DNA of 64,000 nucleotides from Streptomyces coelicoflavus (GCF_003112555.1 NZ_BEWB01000009.1:310001-374000); one strand, 5' to 3'; positions 17,163 through 25,979 are shown, counted from the first letter of the stretch. The notes: generated by a model from the sequence alone, not told the origin. Made by a program: numbers and translations.

Positions 17163-18104
17163 TCACACGGGGATCGGTCCCTGCGGGACCAGGAACGGAC
17201 GGCGAGGGTCCTCCGGCATGCCTCGTCGGGTGGCCAGCCGGGGGTTGGGAGGCGGGAGGTGGGGGGCCAGGGCCGCGTACACCTCGGCCGCAGAGGAGGG
17301 GCGGTCCTCCGGACGCTTGGCGAGCAGGGCCGTGATCAGTTCCCCCAGGTCGCGCGGGACGTCGACGCCAGAGTCCGCGATCGAGGGCGGCGGTGAGCTC
17401 AGGTGGTGCGTCACCAGCAGCGCGGGCTGGTCCGTGGCGAAGAGGGTCTCACCGGTGAGCATGTTGTGCAGCAGGCAGCCGACCGCGTAGAGGTCGCTGC
17501 GTCCGTCGAGCCGCCCTTGCCCGGAGAGCAGCTCGGGCGAGGCGCACACGATGTTGCCGACGCTCTCCCCCGTCATGGTCAGGCGCGGGTCGGTGTCGCT
17601 CAGGACCTTCACCAGTCCGAAGTCCAGGATCTTCACGACGCCGTCCCCGCCGACCATGACGTTCTGGGTCTTGAGGTCACGGTGGACGAGGCCGGCCGTG
17701 TGGGCGGCCGACAGGCCGGCGCACAACTGGGCCGCGACCGCGGCGGCCGTGGGCACGTCGAACCGTCCGTCGTCCTGTTGGTCGAAGAGGAACTCGAGGG
17801 TGGTGCCCTCGATCAGCTCCATCACCAGACAGCAGGTGCCGTCCGTGACCGACGCGTCGAAGACCGTGGTCACGTTCGGGTGGCCGAGACGTGCCGCGGC
17901 CTTCGCCTCCCGCTGGAAGCGCCGCAGCGCCTCTTCACGGCTCTGGGGAACGGCGAGCAGGTCGGCAGCGACCGTCTTCACGGCCACGGGCCGCTCCAGG
18001 CGCATGTCCCGTCCTTGCCACACATGACCCATCAGCCCTCGGCCGAGCACCGAGGTGAGTTGGTAGCGGTCCAGGAGCACTGTCCCCGGCGCGAATTCAT
18101 GCAT
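17163..18104 (-). CDS. Hanks-type Ser/Thr protein kinase
   Basis: A 313-aa soluble kinase with start taken at the ATG at 18104 (MHEFAPG). The glycine loop is LGRGLMGHVW, the ATP-binding Lys is in VAVKTV, the catalytic loop is HRDLKTQN and the Mg loop LDFGLV. The conserved SDLYAVGCLLHNMLTG and RPEDRPSSAAEV follow. It ends shortly after the kinase fold, with no sensor or transmembrane segment. The activation segment reads GNIVCASPELL instead of the usual GTxxYMxPE, a small deviation. An upstream in-frame ATG would add 14 residues. It diverges from the HTH-methylase gene and runs in the same direction as kinase 1, the helicase and the methylase. Confidence 0.88.
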   Translation of the reverse strand: MHEFAPGTVLLDRYQLTSVLGRGLMGHVWQGRDMRLERPVAVKTVAADLLAVPQSREEALRRFQREAKAAARLGHPNVTTVFDASVTDGTCCLVMELIEGTTLEFLFDQQDDGRFDVPTAAAVAAQLCAGLSAAHTAGLVHRDLKTQNVMVGGDGVVKILDFGLVKVLSDTDPRLTMTGESVGNIVCASPELLSGQGRLDGRSDLYAVGCLLHNMLTGETLFATDQPALLVTHHLSSPPPSIADSGVDVPRDLGELITALLAKRPEDRPSSAAEVYAALAPHLPPPNPRLATRRGMPEDPRRPFLVPQGPIPV

Positions 18105-18269
18105 TTGGCCCGTCCTCCACACTTTCCGCACAACGCACGCGGACATTTGCACTGTGAACAAAGTCAATGAGCGTAGTAGCCTCTCATGTACAGCGTCATT
18201 GCAGAGACCCGCCCGCCGTCGGCCCGCACGTCCGTCCGTCCACCCGCCCCAGCACCTCGGAGACTGTCG
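18105..18269. promoter_or_regulatory. Divergent promoter region, kinase / HTH-methylase
   Basis: A 165-bp region between divergent genes, less GC-rich around 18145-18200 than its surroundings. It contains TGTGAACAAAG at 18153-18163, one base different from the element upstream of the helicase. It must carry promoters for both directions. Confidence 0.5.
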
Positions 18270-20270
18270 ATGAGTACAACCGGTTCCGTACCCGTCAGCC
18301 TTGCCGAGATCGCCCGGATCGCCGGGGTGGGACGTGCCGCGGTGAGCAACTGGCGGCGGCGTCACGACTCCTTTCCCACCCGCATCGGGGGCACGGACGT
18401 CAGTCCCCAGTTCTCCCTGGCGGAGGTCGAGCAGTGGTTGCGGGACAACGGCAAGCTCGACAGCGTCGCGGGGCGCGAGCTCCTGTGGCCCCGGTTCGAA
18501 GTGCTCGGCAGCAGGGATGAGTCGGGTCTGGCCATCGCCGAGGCGGCCCACCGGATGCGTTCACCACGTGCACGCTCATCGCGGGTGGAAGTCTCCCCGG
18601 AGGCCGAACGGTTGGCGGCCGAGGCGGCGAAGCTGGGGCGGAACGAGGGGACGCGCGAGACGTTCGAGTTCCTGCTCCAGCGGTGGCTCGAGACCCATGT
18701 GCGTCAGCTGAGCACGACGCCTGCGTCGCTCGCCGCCCTGATGGCACGGATCGCGTTCGACGTCCGCGTCGGCGGGCTCGACGAGGAACTCACCGTCCTC
18801 GACCCGGCCTGCGGCACCGGGCACTTGGTGGCAGCCGCCGTGCAGGAGTGCGCGAGCGCGAGTGGTGCAAGTCAGGGTGTGCGGGTGCTGGCATGCGAGC
18901 GAGACCCTGCACTCGCCGCGCTGGCCTCCGCCCGCCTGGCGTTCGTCGCGGACGACCACGACGTCCGTGCGGAGGTCGCCACGGCCGACTCTCTGCGCGA
19001 GGACCCGTTCGCCGAGGTGCGGGCGGATGTCGCGCTGTGCAATCCACCGTTCAACGAACGTGACTGGGGCTACGAGGAACTCGCCACCGACCAGCGCTGG
19101 ACGTACGGCCTCCCGCCGCGCACCGAGCCGGAACTGGCCTGGGTGCAGCACCTGCTCGCCCACCTTCAGCCCGGCGGGGCGGCCGTGGTCGTCCTGCCTC
19201 CCGCGGTCGCCTCACGCAAGGCCGGCCGGCGCATCAGAGGCTCCTTGCTGCGGACCGGTGCGCTCCGGGCCGTAGTGGCTCTCCCACCCGGCAGCGCCCA
19301 ACCGCACAGCGTCTCGCTCCAGTTGTGGATCCTCAGAGCCGCTCCGGACGGTTCGGGGGCGGCTTCGCCCGGTCAGGACGCGCTTCTGGTCGACGCGACG
19401 CGCTTCGCGCGCACCGGCGGGCGGGAGGCCGGCCCCGGCTGGGAGCCGCTCCAGGCCTTTGTGCTCTCCGCGCTGCAGGCCCTCGACCTCCCGGACGCGG
19501 AGCTGCCGGACGGCGCCGTCCGGGTTCCTCTCATCGACCTTTTGGACGACGAGGTGGACGTCACGCCGGGGCGCTACACCTCGGCGAGTACCGAGCCGTC
19601 CGGCCTCGAACTCTCGGCGGTCTGGAAAGAAGTGGGGTCGACGCTGACCGACCTGGTGCGTCGGGCCGAGCGCCTGTCGGAACTGGAGTTCGACGGCGAC
19701 AGGCCGCAGACCACGGTCGGCGTCGGAGACCTCGTCAAGGCCGGTGCCCTGTCGTTGTGCGCCGGGCAGCAGCCGCCGGACGGGGCGGTGGCATCCGGCG
19801 GGCACTCCGTTCCCCTCCTCACCATTGCCGACCTGCTGGCGGACGGCACTCCCAGCGGAGCCGTCGCCGTCGAGTCGGCGCCTGTGATCGCCGAGAAGGG
19901 CGATGTCGTGGTCGCCGGTGTCGTGCGGGCGTTCAAGGCCTGGGTGCACGAGGGTCCTCCGACGGCCCTGGGGCCGCAGTTGCACGCCCTGCGGGTGGAC
20001 CCGGCGAAGCTGGACGCCCACTTCCTGGCCGGCTGTCTGCGCGCACCGGCCAACGGACGACAGGCGGGCACCCACGCCTCCAGTTCGTCCCGGGTCGACA
20101 TCCGGCGCCTGCAGGTTCTGCAACTCCCTCTGGCGGAACAGGCGGCGTACGCCGAGGTCTTCCGGAGCCTCAGGGACTTCGAGACGCGACTCGAGGACGC
20201 GGGTGGCAGGGGCAGGAGACTGGTGAACGACGTGTCCGACCTGCTCGCCGCGGGCGGGCTCGACGTCTGA
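18270..20270 (+). CDS. HTH-fused HsdM-like N6-adenine methylase with HsdS-like C-terminus
   Basis: A 666-aa protein. Residues about 7-55 form a MerR/Fis-like helix-turn-helix (LAEIARIAGVGRAAVSNWRR, then FSLAEVEQWL). The methylase core has motif I LDPACGTGHLV near residue 177 and motif IV ALCNPPFNE near 257, followed by the HsdM-type LPPAVASRKAGRRIR. From about 500 it resembles a single HsdS target-recognition half (GDVVVAGVVRAFKAWV, LDAHFLAGCLRA, LQVLQLPLAEQAAY). Methylation and site choice may therefore sit in one chain, with an added DNA-binding head. The ATG at 18270 has GGAG seven bases upstream. No HsdR nuclease is adjacent on this strand. It may be an orphan regulator-methylase or partner of the divergent kinase-helicase-methylase set. 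Confidence 0.83.
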   Translation: MSTTGSVPVSLAEIARIAGVGRAAVSNWRRRHDSFPTRIGGTDVSPQFSLAEVEQWLRDNGKLDSVAGRELLWPRFEVLGSRDESGLAIAEAAHRMRSPRARSSRVEVSPEAERLAAEAAKLGRNEGTRETFEFLLQRWLETHVRQLSTTPASLAALMARIAFDVRVGGLDEELTVLDPACGTGHLVAAAVQECASASGASQGVRVLACERDPALAALASARLAFVADDHDVRAEVATADSLREDPFAEVRADVALCNPPFNERDWGYEELATDQRWTYGLPPRTEPELAWVQHLLAHLQPGGAAVVVLPPAVASRKAGRRIRGSLLRTGALRAVVALPPGSAQPHSVSLQLWILRAAPDGSGAASPGQDALLVDATRFARTGGREAGPGWEPLQAFVLSALQALDLPDAELPDGAVRVPLIDLLDDEVDVTPGRYTSASTEPSGLELSAVWKEVGSTLTDLVRRAERLSELEFDGDRPQTTVGVGDLVKAGALSLCAGQQPPDGAVASGGHSVPLLTIADLLADGTPSGAVAVESAPVIAEKGDVVVAGVVRAFKAWVHEGPPTALGPQLHALRVDPAKLDAHFLAGCLRAPANGRQAGTHASSSSRVDIRRLQVLQLPLAEQAAYAEVFRSLRDFETRLEDAGGRGRRLVNDVSDLLAAGGLDV

Positions 20271-20272
20271 CC

Positions 20273-20581
20273 TCAGCCGAGGTCCTCCAGCAGCAGATCG
20301 AGCACCGCCTCCTCGTGCAGGGCGATTCCCACGGCGGTCATCGTGGGGGCCAGTTCCGGGTCCCAGGCGGCCTCGGCCGGCGGGCCGGTGAGGGGGATCG
20401 TGGGTGTGTCCCGCACTTGGGCGCGGATCGCCAGGTACTCGTAGTCGGCCGCCCGCATACGCCACGGTTCGGCGTCGTACCGCTGCGTGATCCGGTTGGC
20501 GAGCGCGATGCCGGGCCGGGTGAGGAAGGCGAGGGTGTCGGCGTTCAGGGCGGGCGCGTCGACGGGGCGGGTTTCTCTCAT
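20273..20581 (-). pseudogene. jetD: jetD remnant (DUF2399, type II Wadjet)
   Basis: A 102-aa open frame whose ATG overlaps the jetC stop (ATGA), as in intact operons. From about residue 22 (RPGIALANRITQRYDAEPWRM, read as separate blocks) to LLLEDLG it matches the last quarter of DUF2399/TIGR02679 proteins. Those are normally about 400 aa and carry a Toprim/topoisomerase VI-like nuclease fold. The N-terminal domain and Toprim core are missing, so an internal deletion joined the very start to the very end. It cannot act as the Wadjet nuclease. Confidence 0.75.
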
Positions 20582-22640
20582 ACCGGCATCAGTCTCCGCT
20601 GCCGTCCGTTCCACGTGTAGTGGAGCATGGCCACGCCCCGTACGTGCGGGTCGCGCAGGCATTCGTAGATATGGAGGGACGGTACGTCGGGCCAGTTGCC
20701 GATCAGGCGTTCGCTGGTGAGGACGAAGTCGAGGTCCAGATCGACGAGGATGCGGCCGAGGCGGGCGTGCGTGGGCTCGTCGACCTTGGCGAACGCGTCG
20801 TCGAGGAGGATCAGGCGGGGGGTGTGCGGGGCGGTGTCGGCGAGGCCGGTGAAGTGCGCCGCCGCCGCGGCGAAGAGGACCAGGTAGGACAGGACGCGCT
20901 GTTCGCCCTGGCTCAGGCCCGTGCGGCCGGAGAGTTTGCGGCGGTTGCCCGGTGCCGCGTCGTTCACCACTCAGGGGGTGAACGTGAACCAGGTGCGGTA
21001 GTCCAGGGCGGTGCGCAGATGTGCCGCGTACCCGGCGGCGGGGTCGGCGCGGCGGGCGTCCTCGATACGGCGCTGGAGGACGTCGCGGAGTCGTTCGGAC
21101 TGCTCACGGGTGCGCAGGCCCGAGGGGCTGCGCAGGAGGTCGACGGCCGCCTTGACGTCCGCCTCCACACCGTCGGCCAGTTTCCAGTCGAGGGTGACGC
21201 CCAGGCCGTGCGAGGTACGGACCGTGGCGAGGCTGGTGTTGAGGGCGGCGACCAGGGCACCGGCGGCCAGCACCTGTGCGGACAGGTGGTCGCCCACTTC
21301 TCCCGTCAGGAAGCGCTGGAAGACTTCGCGTTCACGCTCCGTCAGACGGTCGCGTGCCTCGGCCGCCTCGGTCGCGACGCGTTCGCCGACCTGGGCGATG
21401 TCGTGCGGTCCCCGGTCGTCGACGAGGCGGCAGAGCTTGATGCCGTCCTGTTCCTCGATCGTCGCGTCGTAACCGCCGGAGAGCTGGTCGCGCAGTTCGG
21501 TGTGGCGGTTGAGGAGGGCGGTGTCCGAGAGGTCGTGGCGTTCGACGTCCAGGCCGCCGCGCACGGCGTCGATCAGCCGGCTCAGTGCCGCGATGCGCTC
21601 CCTCACGTCGTGGTGGACGGGGTCCGGAACATTGGCGGGCCTCCCGTCCGCGTCAGTGACGGTCCTCCCGTCCGTATCGGTGACGGCCTTCCCGTCCGCG
21701 TCGGTGTGGAGACCCGTTGCTCTCAGGACACCCGGCAACGACAGGGCCGTTCGCAGACTGCTGCCGCTGGCCAGTGCCTCGGATTCCTGCGCGGCGAGTG
21801 TCTCGCGCCGCTTCCTCTCGTCCTCTTCCGCGCGTACGCGCAGGTCGTGCACCTCTGCCCGGTCCCTCCTCGCGGGCGGAAGTTGCCGTCCCACGGCGTC
21901 CAGGCGGCGCTTCGCATCGGCCTCGCGGGCGAGGATCTCCTGCTCCGTGGCACCGAGGACGTCCTCCAGCGCCCGGACGGTACGGCGGGCCGTCTCCAGG
22001 CGGCCCAGCGGCTCGGCATAGTCCGCCTCGGCTTCCCGGCGGGCGGACTGGGCGCGCTCGTGGTCCGTGCGGCCGGTCCTGTGGCTCTCGGTGGTGGACA
22101 GGACCGCGCGGATCCGCCGCCGCAGCTGCTGCGTGCCCTGTCCGAGACGACCGAGGTCCAGGCGGACCATGTCCAGTGCGGCCGGGTCGACCGGGAGGTT
22201 CTGGGCACTCGCCGTCGCCTCGGTCTCGCGTCGGACGGTGACCGCGCGGGCGCGTGCCTGCTGCGCCCCGCGGGCGAGCGTGGACGCCTGCGAGGCGAGG
22301 GACTCGGCGGCGCGCTCGGCCTCGGCGGTACGGGCCCACGCATCGGTCAGTCCGCGTGCGGAGGGCGGTCGGCGCAGGGTGCCGCCGACCTGGTCGCGGT
22401 GCGCGGTGAGGGTGCGCAGCCGGTGCCGGTGCCACTCCAGCTCGTCCTGTACGTCACTCAGCCTGCGGTCGATGTCCGCCAGTGCCCGGCGGCGGGTCCG
22501 GGCGCGCACCTCCGCGCCCACGTACTCGGCGGCCTGCTTGGTGTGGCGGCCTCGGGCGATGCCGAGCCGCCAGGAGCCGTCGGTGCCGATCGCAGTGTGC
22601 GGCCCGTTCACCTCCGCGTTCACCAGGTGGGCGTACCATG
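20578..22640 (-). pseudogene. jetC: jetC remnant (TIGR02680 SMC-like ATPase), truncated and interrupted
   Basis: About 687 codons match the C-terminal half of the TIGR02680/JetC SMC-like ATPase (intact about 1350 aa). Seen are long coiled-coil stretches and, at the end, the ABC signature LSQGEQR and Walker B RLILLDDAFAKVDE. The N-terminal half with Walker A is absent. An in-frame TGA at 20971-20973 splits the frame just before the ABC signature: reading continues in the same frame after it (VVNDAAPG). The 5' end is fused out of frame to the jetA remnant around 22640. This is a pseudogene unless readthrough and an alternative start rescue a fragment. Confidence 0.82.
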
Positions 22641-23497
22641 GTGAGCAGCTCCAGCAGCAGTCGCATGGCCGGGGCTCCGAGTCTGACCTGGTCAAACCGG
22701 CCCGAGGCGCTGCGCAGTCCGTCGGTGAGTGCACCGATCCCCGTCGCGTGCGCGTCGATACGGGCGAGCAGCGCCGGCAGGTGCGGCCGGACGGCGTCCA
22801 GGTGGGCCGCGATGCGCGGGGCGCGGAAGGAAACGTCCTCGGTGATGGCCTCCACGTAGTCGAGCAGCAGTTCCTTGAAACCCTGGTATTCGGCGGAGTC
22901 GAGGTCGTAGCGGGCCAGCACCTGGCCCAGGTAGGCGTAGAAGTCCCGGACCGACTCGGCGAACTCGGCGAACTGCACGAAGAGGGTGCTGATCCGCTCC
23001 AGCGCCTGCTGCGGGTCCGCGCCGCCCGGCGCCGCGGCCATGGCGGCGATCTCCCGCAGACCTCGGTCGACGAGGGCCAGCAACTCGCTGCTCACCTCGC
23101 GGGCTGCGTCCGCCCCGCCCAGCACCTCGTCCGCGTCCCGCTGCACGCGCTCCCCCAGCTTGGAGAGCTGGTAACGCGACCGGGAGCGCTGGTACTCGGA
23201 GATGCTCGTCGCCTTGACGGTGTGCGTGCTGCGCAGCAGATTGCCCCAGCGCACCAGCTCTTCGAGCCTGCGCGCGAGGGTTTCCGCGTCCAGCGCCGCC
23301 CCCGGGCCACCGCGCTCGGACAGCTTGGCGAGGAGGTCGGGTATGGCCAGGTCGGCGAGGATCGTGCCGCAGAACACCCGCATCACCGCCACGTACTCCA
23401 CACGCTCGGGCGCGCTGAGGTAGGCGTACGCGCTCAGCCGCTGCCACGCCTCCGCACCGGTCTCCCCGGCAAGTGCTCCTTCTTCTTTCCCCTTCAC
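22641..23497 (-). pseudogene. jetA: jetA remnant (DUF2397, type II Wadjet), 3' truncated
   Basis: About 286 codons from a GTG at 23497. Blocks such as YVAVMRVFCGTILAD, LVRWGNLLRSTHTVK and SRYQLSKLGERVQRD match the N-terminal part of DUF2397/TIGR02677, the kleisin-like JetA subunit (normally about 500 aa). After LLLELLTMV near 22640 the frame runs into jetC sequence in another frame, so the last 200 or so residues are lost. The whole of jetB (DUF2398) and the 5' half of jetC are lost too. One deletion of several kilobases explains this. No function is expected. Confidence 0.75.
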
Positions 23498-23721
23498 GCT
23501 GCCGAGCGTACGGATTGACACTGACAGTGCGGGCGAAAGCCGGGGAAGGCGGTCCGCTCGCACGGAGCCGCTCGAACCGGTCGGCGGTCTCGTACGCCGG
23601 CGCGACGTCGGTGGCGCGGTGCTCGGCCACCGTGATCGCCTCCCCGTCCGGGGCATGGTCCCGGGAACCCGATCAGCGCGGTGGATCGTCCTGATGGGGT
23701 AGGACGAGTGGACGGGAAACG
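23498..23721. other. Intergenic region with possible gene fragment
   Basis: No intact gene. On the minus strand, a protein-like stretch reads VAEHRATDVAPAYETADRF and FARTVSVNPYARQ just upstream of the jetA remnant. It has no family I recognise and could be the tail of a gene eroded with the Wadjet locus. The promoter of the downstream plus-strand gene must also lie here. Confidence 0.3.
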
Positions 23722-24750
23722 ATGGCGGAGCGGGTGGGCCGTGGTGCGGCCTCGGCGGTGAATGCGGTGCGACGGTGGGCGGGACGTCCGGCGTGGACTC
23801 GGCGGACGGATGGGCCGGGCCGGTCTGCCTGGACACGAGGGCGGGTGCTCGCCGGGGCGGCGGTGGTCACCGCGCTCCTGCTGTCCTTCCACGGGGCGGT
23901 TCCCAACCGCGTGGCAGGCCTGGGGAGTCTCCTGGAGTCCTTCCTGCCGTGGCTCGGCGCGGTCGTCGTGGTGCTGCTCGTCCTGGCGCTGGTGCGCCGC
24001 TCGGCGTTCGCGCTGGTGGCCGTGCTGTTGCCGGCGGCCGCCTGGACGTATCACTTCGGCGGGCTGCTCCTGCCCGCACCGGATCCCGGCGCCGGCGATC
24101 TGGTCGTGGTGCAGCACAACGTCAGCGACGAGAACACCGACCCCGCCGGCACGGCCCGCGCCCTGGCCCGTGCCGAGCCCGACCTGATCGCGCTGGAGGA
24201 ACTCGTGCCGCCGGCGCTGGAGGTGTACGCGAAGACACTGGCCCCCGACTATCCGTACCGGACGGTCCGGGGCACCGTCGGGCTCTGGTCGAAGTATCCG
24301 CTCACCGGCTCCCGCCCTCTCGACATCAAGCCGCGGGGCATCCACGAGGAGTGGGAGCGCGGGCTGCGGACCGTGGCGCACACGCCGCAGGGCGAGGTCG
24401 CCGTCCTTGTCGCGCACCTGCCGTCGGTCCGGGTGGGGGCGAGCGGTCTCGCCTCGTCCTGGCGGGACGAGAGCGCCGGGCTGCTGGGCGACGCCCTGGC
24501 CGCGGAGGAGCTGCGCCGGACGGTCCTGCTGGGCGATCTCAACGGCACGGTCGACGACCGGGCGCTGGCTCCCCTGACCACTCGGCTGAACGTCGCCGAG
24601 CGGGGCCTCGCCCTCAGCTTCCCGGCCGGATTCCCGCTGGCCCGGATCGACCAGGTGATGGTCCGCGCCGGGGCCGTCGGCGTCATCCGCACCCTGCCCG
24701 CCACCGGCAGCGATCACCTTCCGGTCGCCGCCCGGATCGACTGGGACTGA
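23722..24750 (+). CDS. Membrane-anchored endonuclease/exonuclease/phosphatase family protein
   Basis: A 342-aa protein. An Arg-rich cytoplasmic N-terminus is followed by two or three transmembrane helices between about residues 40 and 115. The extracytoplasmic EEP domain then has VVVQHNVSDEN, LIALEELVP, LLGDLNGTVDD and the final GSDHLPVAARI. Asn, Glu, Asp-Leu-Asn and Asp-His are the expected metal and catalytic residues. Streptomyces carries several such membrane EEP proteins; substrates may be phosphodiesters such as nucleic acids or lipids. It starts at an ATG after GGGAAACG and stands between the Wadjet remnant and the alpha-glucan cluster. Role unknown. Confidence 0.85.
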   Translation: MAERVGRGAASAVNAVRRWAGRPAWTRRTDGPGRSAWTRGRVLAGAAVVTALLLSFHGAVPNRVAGLGSLLESFLPWLGAVVVVLLVLALVRRSAFALVAVLLPAAAWTYHFGGLLLPAPDPGAGDLVVVQHNVSDENTDPAGTARALARAEPDLIALEELVPPALEVYAKTLAPDYPYRTVRGTVGLWSKYPLTGSRPLDIKPRGIHEEWERGLRTVAHTPQGEVAVLVAHLPSVRVGASGLASSWRDESAGLLGDALAAEELRRTVLLGDLNGTVDDRALAPLTTRLNVAERGLALSFPAGFPLARIDQVMVRAGAVGVIRTLPATGSDHLPVAARIDWD

Positions 24751-24751
24751 A

Positions 24752-24774
24752 GCAAGCCGCTTGCGGTGTTTGCG
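24752..24774. promoter_or_regulatory. LacI-type operator upstream of first MalR-like gene
   Basis: GCAAG (24752-24756) and CTTGC (24760-24764) form a perfect palindrome with a 3-bp spacer. A further TTTGCG follows at 24769. It lies 25-37 nt before the GTG of the regulator, which fits autorepression. The same GCAAG-N3-CTTGC core recurs at 25826 and 30406. Confidence 0.65.
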
Positions 24775-24788
24775 TTAGCCTTTCGCCT

Positions 24789-25799
24789 GTGACGCGACGA
24801 CTTGCTCAGGTGGCGAAGAAGGTTGGGGTCAGCGAGGCCACGGTCAGCCGGGTGCTCAACGGCAAGCCGGGGGTCTCGGCGGCGACCCGGCAGTCCGTGC
24901 TCAGCGCGCTGGACGTCCTGGGCTACGAGCGGCCCACCCAGCTGCGGGGCGAGCGCGCCCGCCTGGTCGGACTGGTCCTGCCCGAACTGCAGAACCCCAT
25001 CTTCCCCGCGTTCGCCGAGGTCATCGGCGGCGCGCTCGCCCAGCAGGGGCTGACCCCCGTGCTGTGCACCCAGACCAAGGGCGGCGTCTCCGAGGCCGAC
25101 TACGTCGAACTGCTCCTCCAGCAGCAGGTGTCCGGCGTGGTCTTCGCGGGCGGGCTGTTCGCGCAGGCGGACGCCCCGCACGACCACTACCGGCTGCTCG
25201 CCGAGCGCAACATCCCGGTCGTCCTGATCAACGCGTCGATCGAGAACCTCGACTTCCCGTGCATCGCCTGCGACGACGCGGTGGCCGTCGAGCAGTCCTG
25301 GCGGCATCTCGCGTCTCTCGGCCACGAGCGCATCGGCCTGGTTCTGGGACCCTCCGACCACATCCCCTCCCGCCGCAAACTCGCCGCCGCCCACGAGACC
25401 GCCCACGCCGCCGGCACGGAACTGCCCGACGCCCACGTGGAGCGGGCCATGTTCTCCCTCGAAGGCGGCCAGGCAGCCGCCACCCGCCTCCTCGAACGCG
25501 GCGTCACCGGCATCATCTGCGCCAGCGACCCCCTCGCCCTCGGCGCCGTCCGCGCAGCCCGCCGCCGCGGACACCACGTCCCCCACGACGTCTCCGTCGT
25601 CGGCTACGACGACTCCGCCTTCATGACCTGCACCGAACCACCCCTCACCACCGTCCGCCAACCCATCGAAGCCATGGGACGCGCCGCCGTCGACCTCCTC
25701 TGCGCACAGATCCAAGGCACCGAAGTCCCCCACGGCGAGCTGCTCTTCGAACCCGAACTCGTCGTCCGCGGCTCCACCGCACAGCCGGCCGCCGGCTAG
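24789..25799 (+). CDS. LacI-family regulator, MalR-like (copy 1)
   Basis: A 336-aa regulator starting at the GTG at 24789. The helix-turn-helix is LAQVAKKVGVSEATVSRVLN and the hinge GYERPTQLRGERARLVG. The periplasmic-binding-protein-like core ends with DVSVVGYDDSAFMTCTEPP and TTVRQPIEAMG. The protein closely resembles Streptomyces MalR, the maltose/maltodextrin-responsive repressor. It lies just upstream of the GH87 gene and is nearly identical over both ends to the second copy at 30444-31457. One Gly in a short GGG run of copy 2 is absent here. Likely role: repression of the GH87 gene and itself through GCAAG/CTTGC sites, relieved by an alpha-gluco-oligosaccharide. Ligand unproven. Confidence 0.92.
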   Translation: MTRRLAQVAKKVGVSEATVSRVLNGKPGVSAATRQSVLSALDVLGYERPTQLRGERARLVGLVLPELQNPIFPAFAEVIGGALAQQGLTPVLCTQTKGGVSEADYVELLLQQQVSGVVFAGGLFAQADAPHDHYRLLAERNIPVVLINASIENLDFPCIACDDAVAVEQSWRHLASLGHERIGLVLGPSDHIPSRRKLAAAHETAHAAGTELPDAHVERAMFSLEGGQAAATRLLERGVTGIICASDPLALGAVRAARRRGHHVPHDVSVVGYDDSAFMTCTEPPLTTVRQPIEAMGRAAVDLLCAQIQGTEVPHGELLFEPELVVRGSTAQPAAG

Positions 25800-25823
25800 G
25801 GACCTCCCCGCACCGTCCTTCGA

Positions 25824-25840
25824 CCGCAAGTTCCTTGCGG
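25824..25840. promoter_or_regulatory. LacI-type operator upstream of GH87 gene
   Basis: CCGCAAG (25824-25830) and CTTGCGG (25834-25840) are a perfect 7-bp inverted repeat with a 3-bp spacer, and a further half-site CTTGCG begins at 25853. It sits between the first regulator stop and the GH87 start. It shares the core with the sites ahead of both regulator genes. Confidence 0.65.
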
Positions 25841-25979
25841 GAAATGACAGCTGCTTGCGACTACCCGACGTAGCTCGTGAAAGCGGCTGATCCGAGGCAT
25901 GCCCCGGCGCCTGCCCAGGCTTCACCCGCCGCCACCGGCCCTGCCGTGCGGCGACTTCGCGCTGCCCGTCCTGTAGACG

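Noticed and set aside
7900..20270. Pgl/BREX system
   Set aside because: Kinases and methylases are present, but no PglZ-type phosphatase, BrxC/PglY ATPase or BrxL is seen.
20273..23497. Functional Wadjet system
   Set aside because: jetB is absent, jetA, jetC and jetD are truncated, Walker A and the Toprim core are lost and an in-frame stop lies in jetC.
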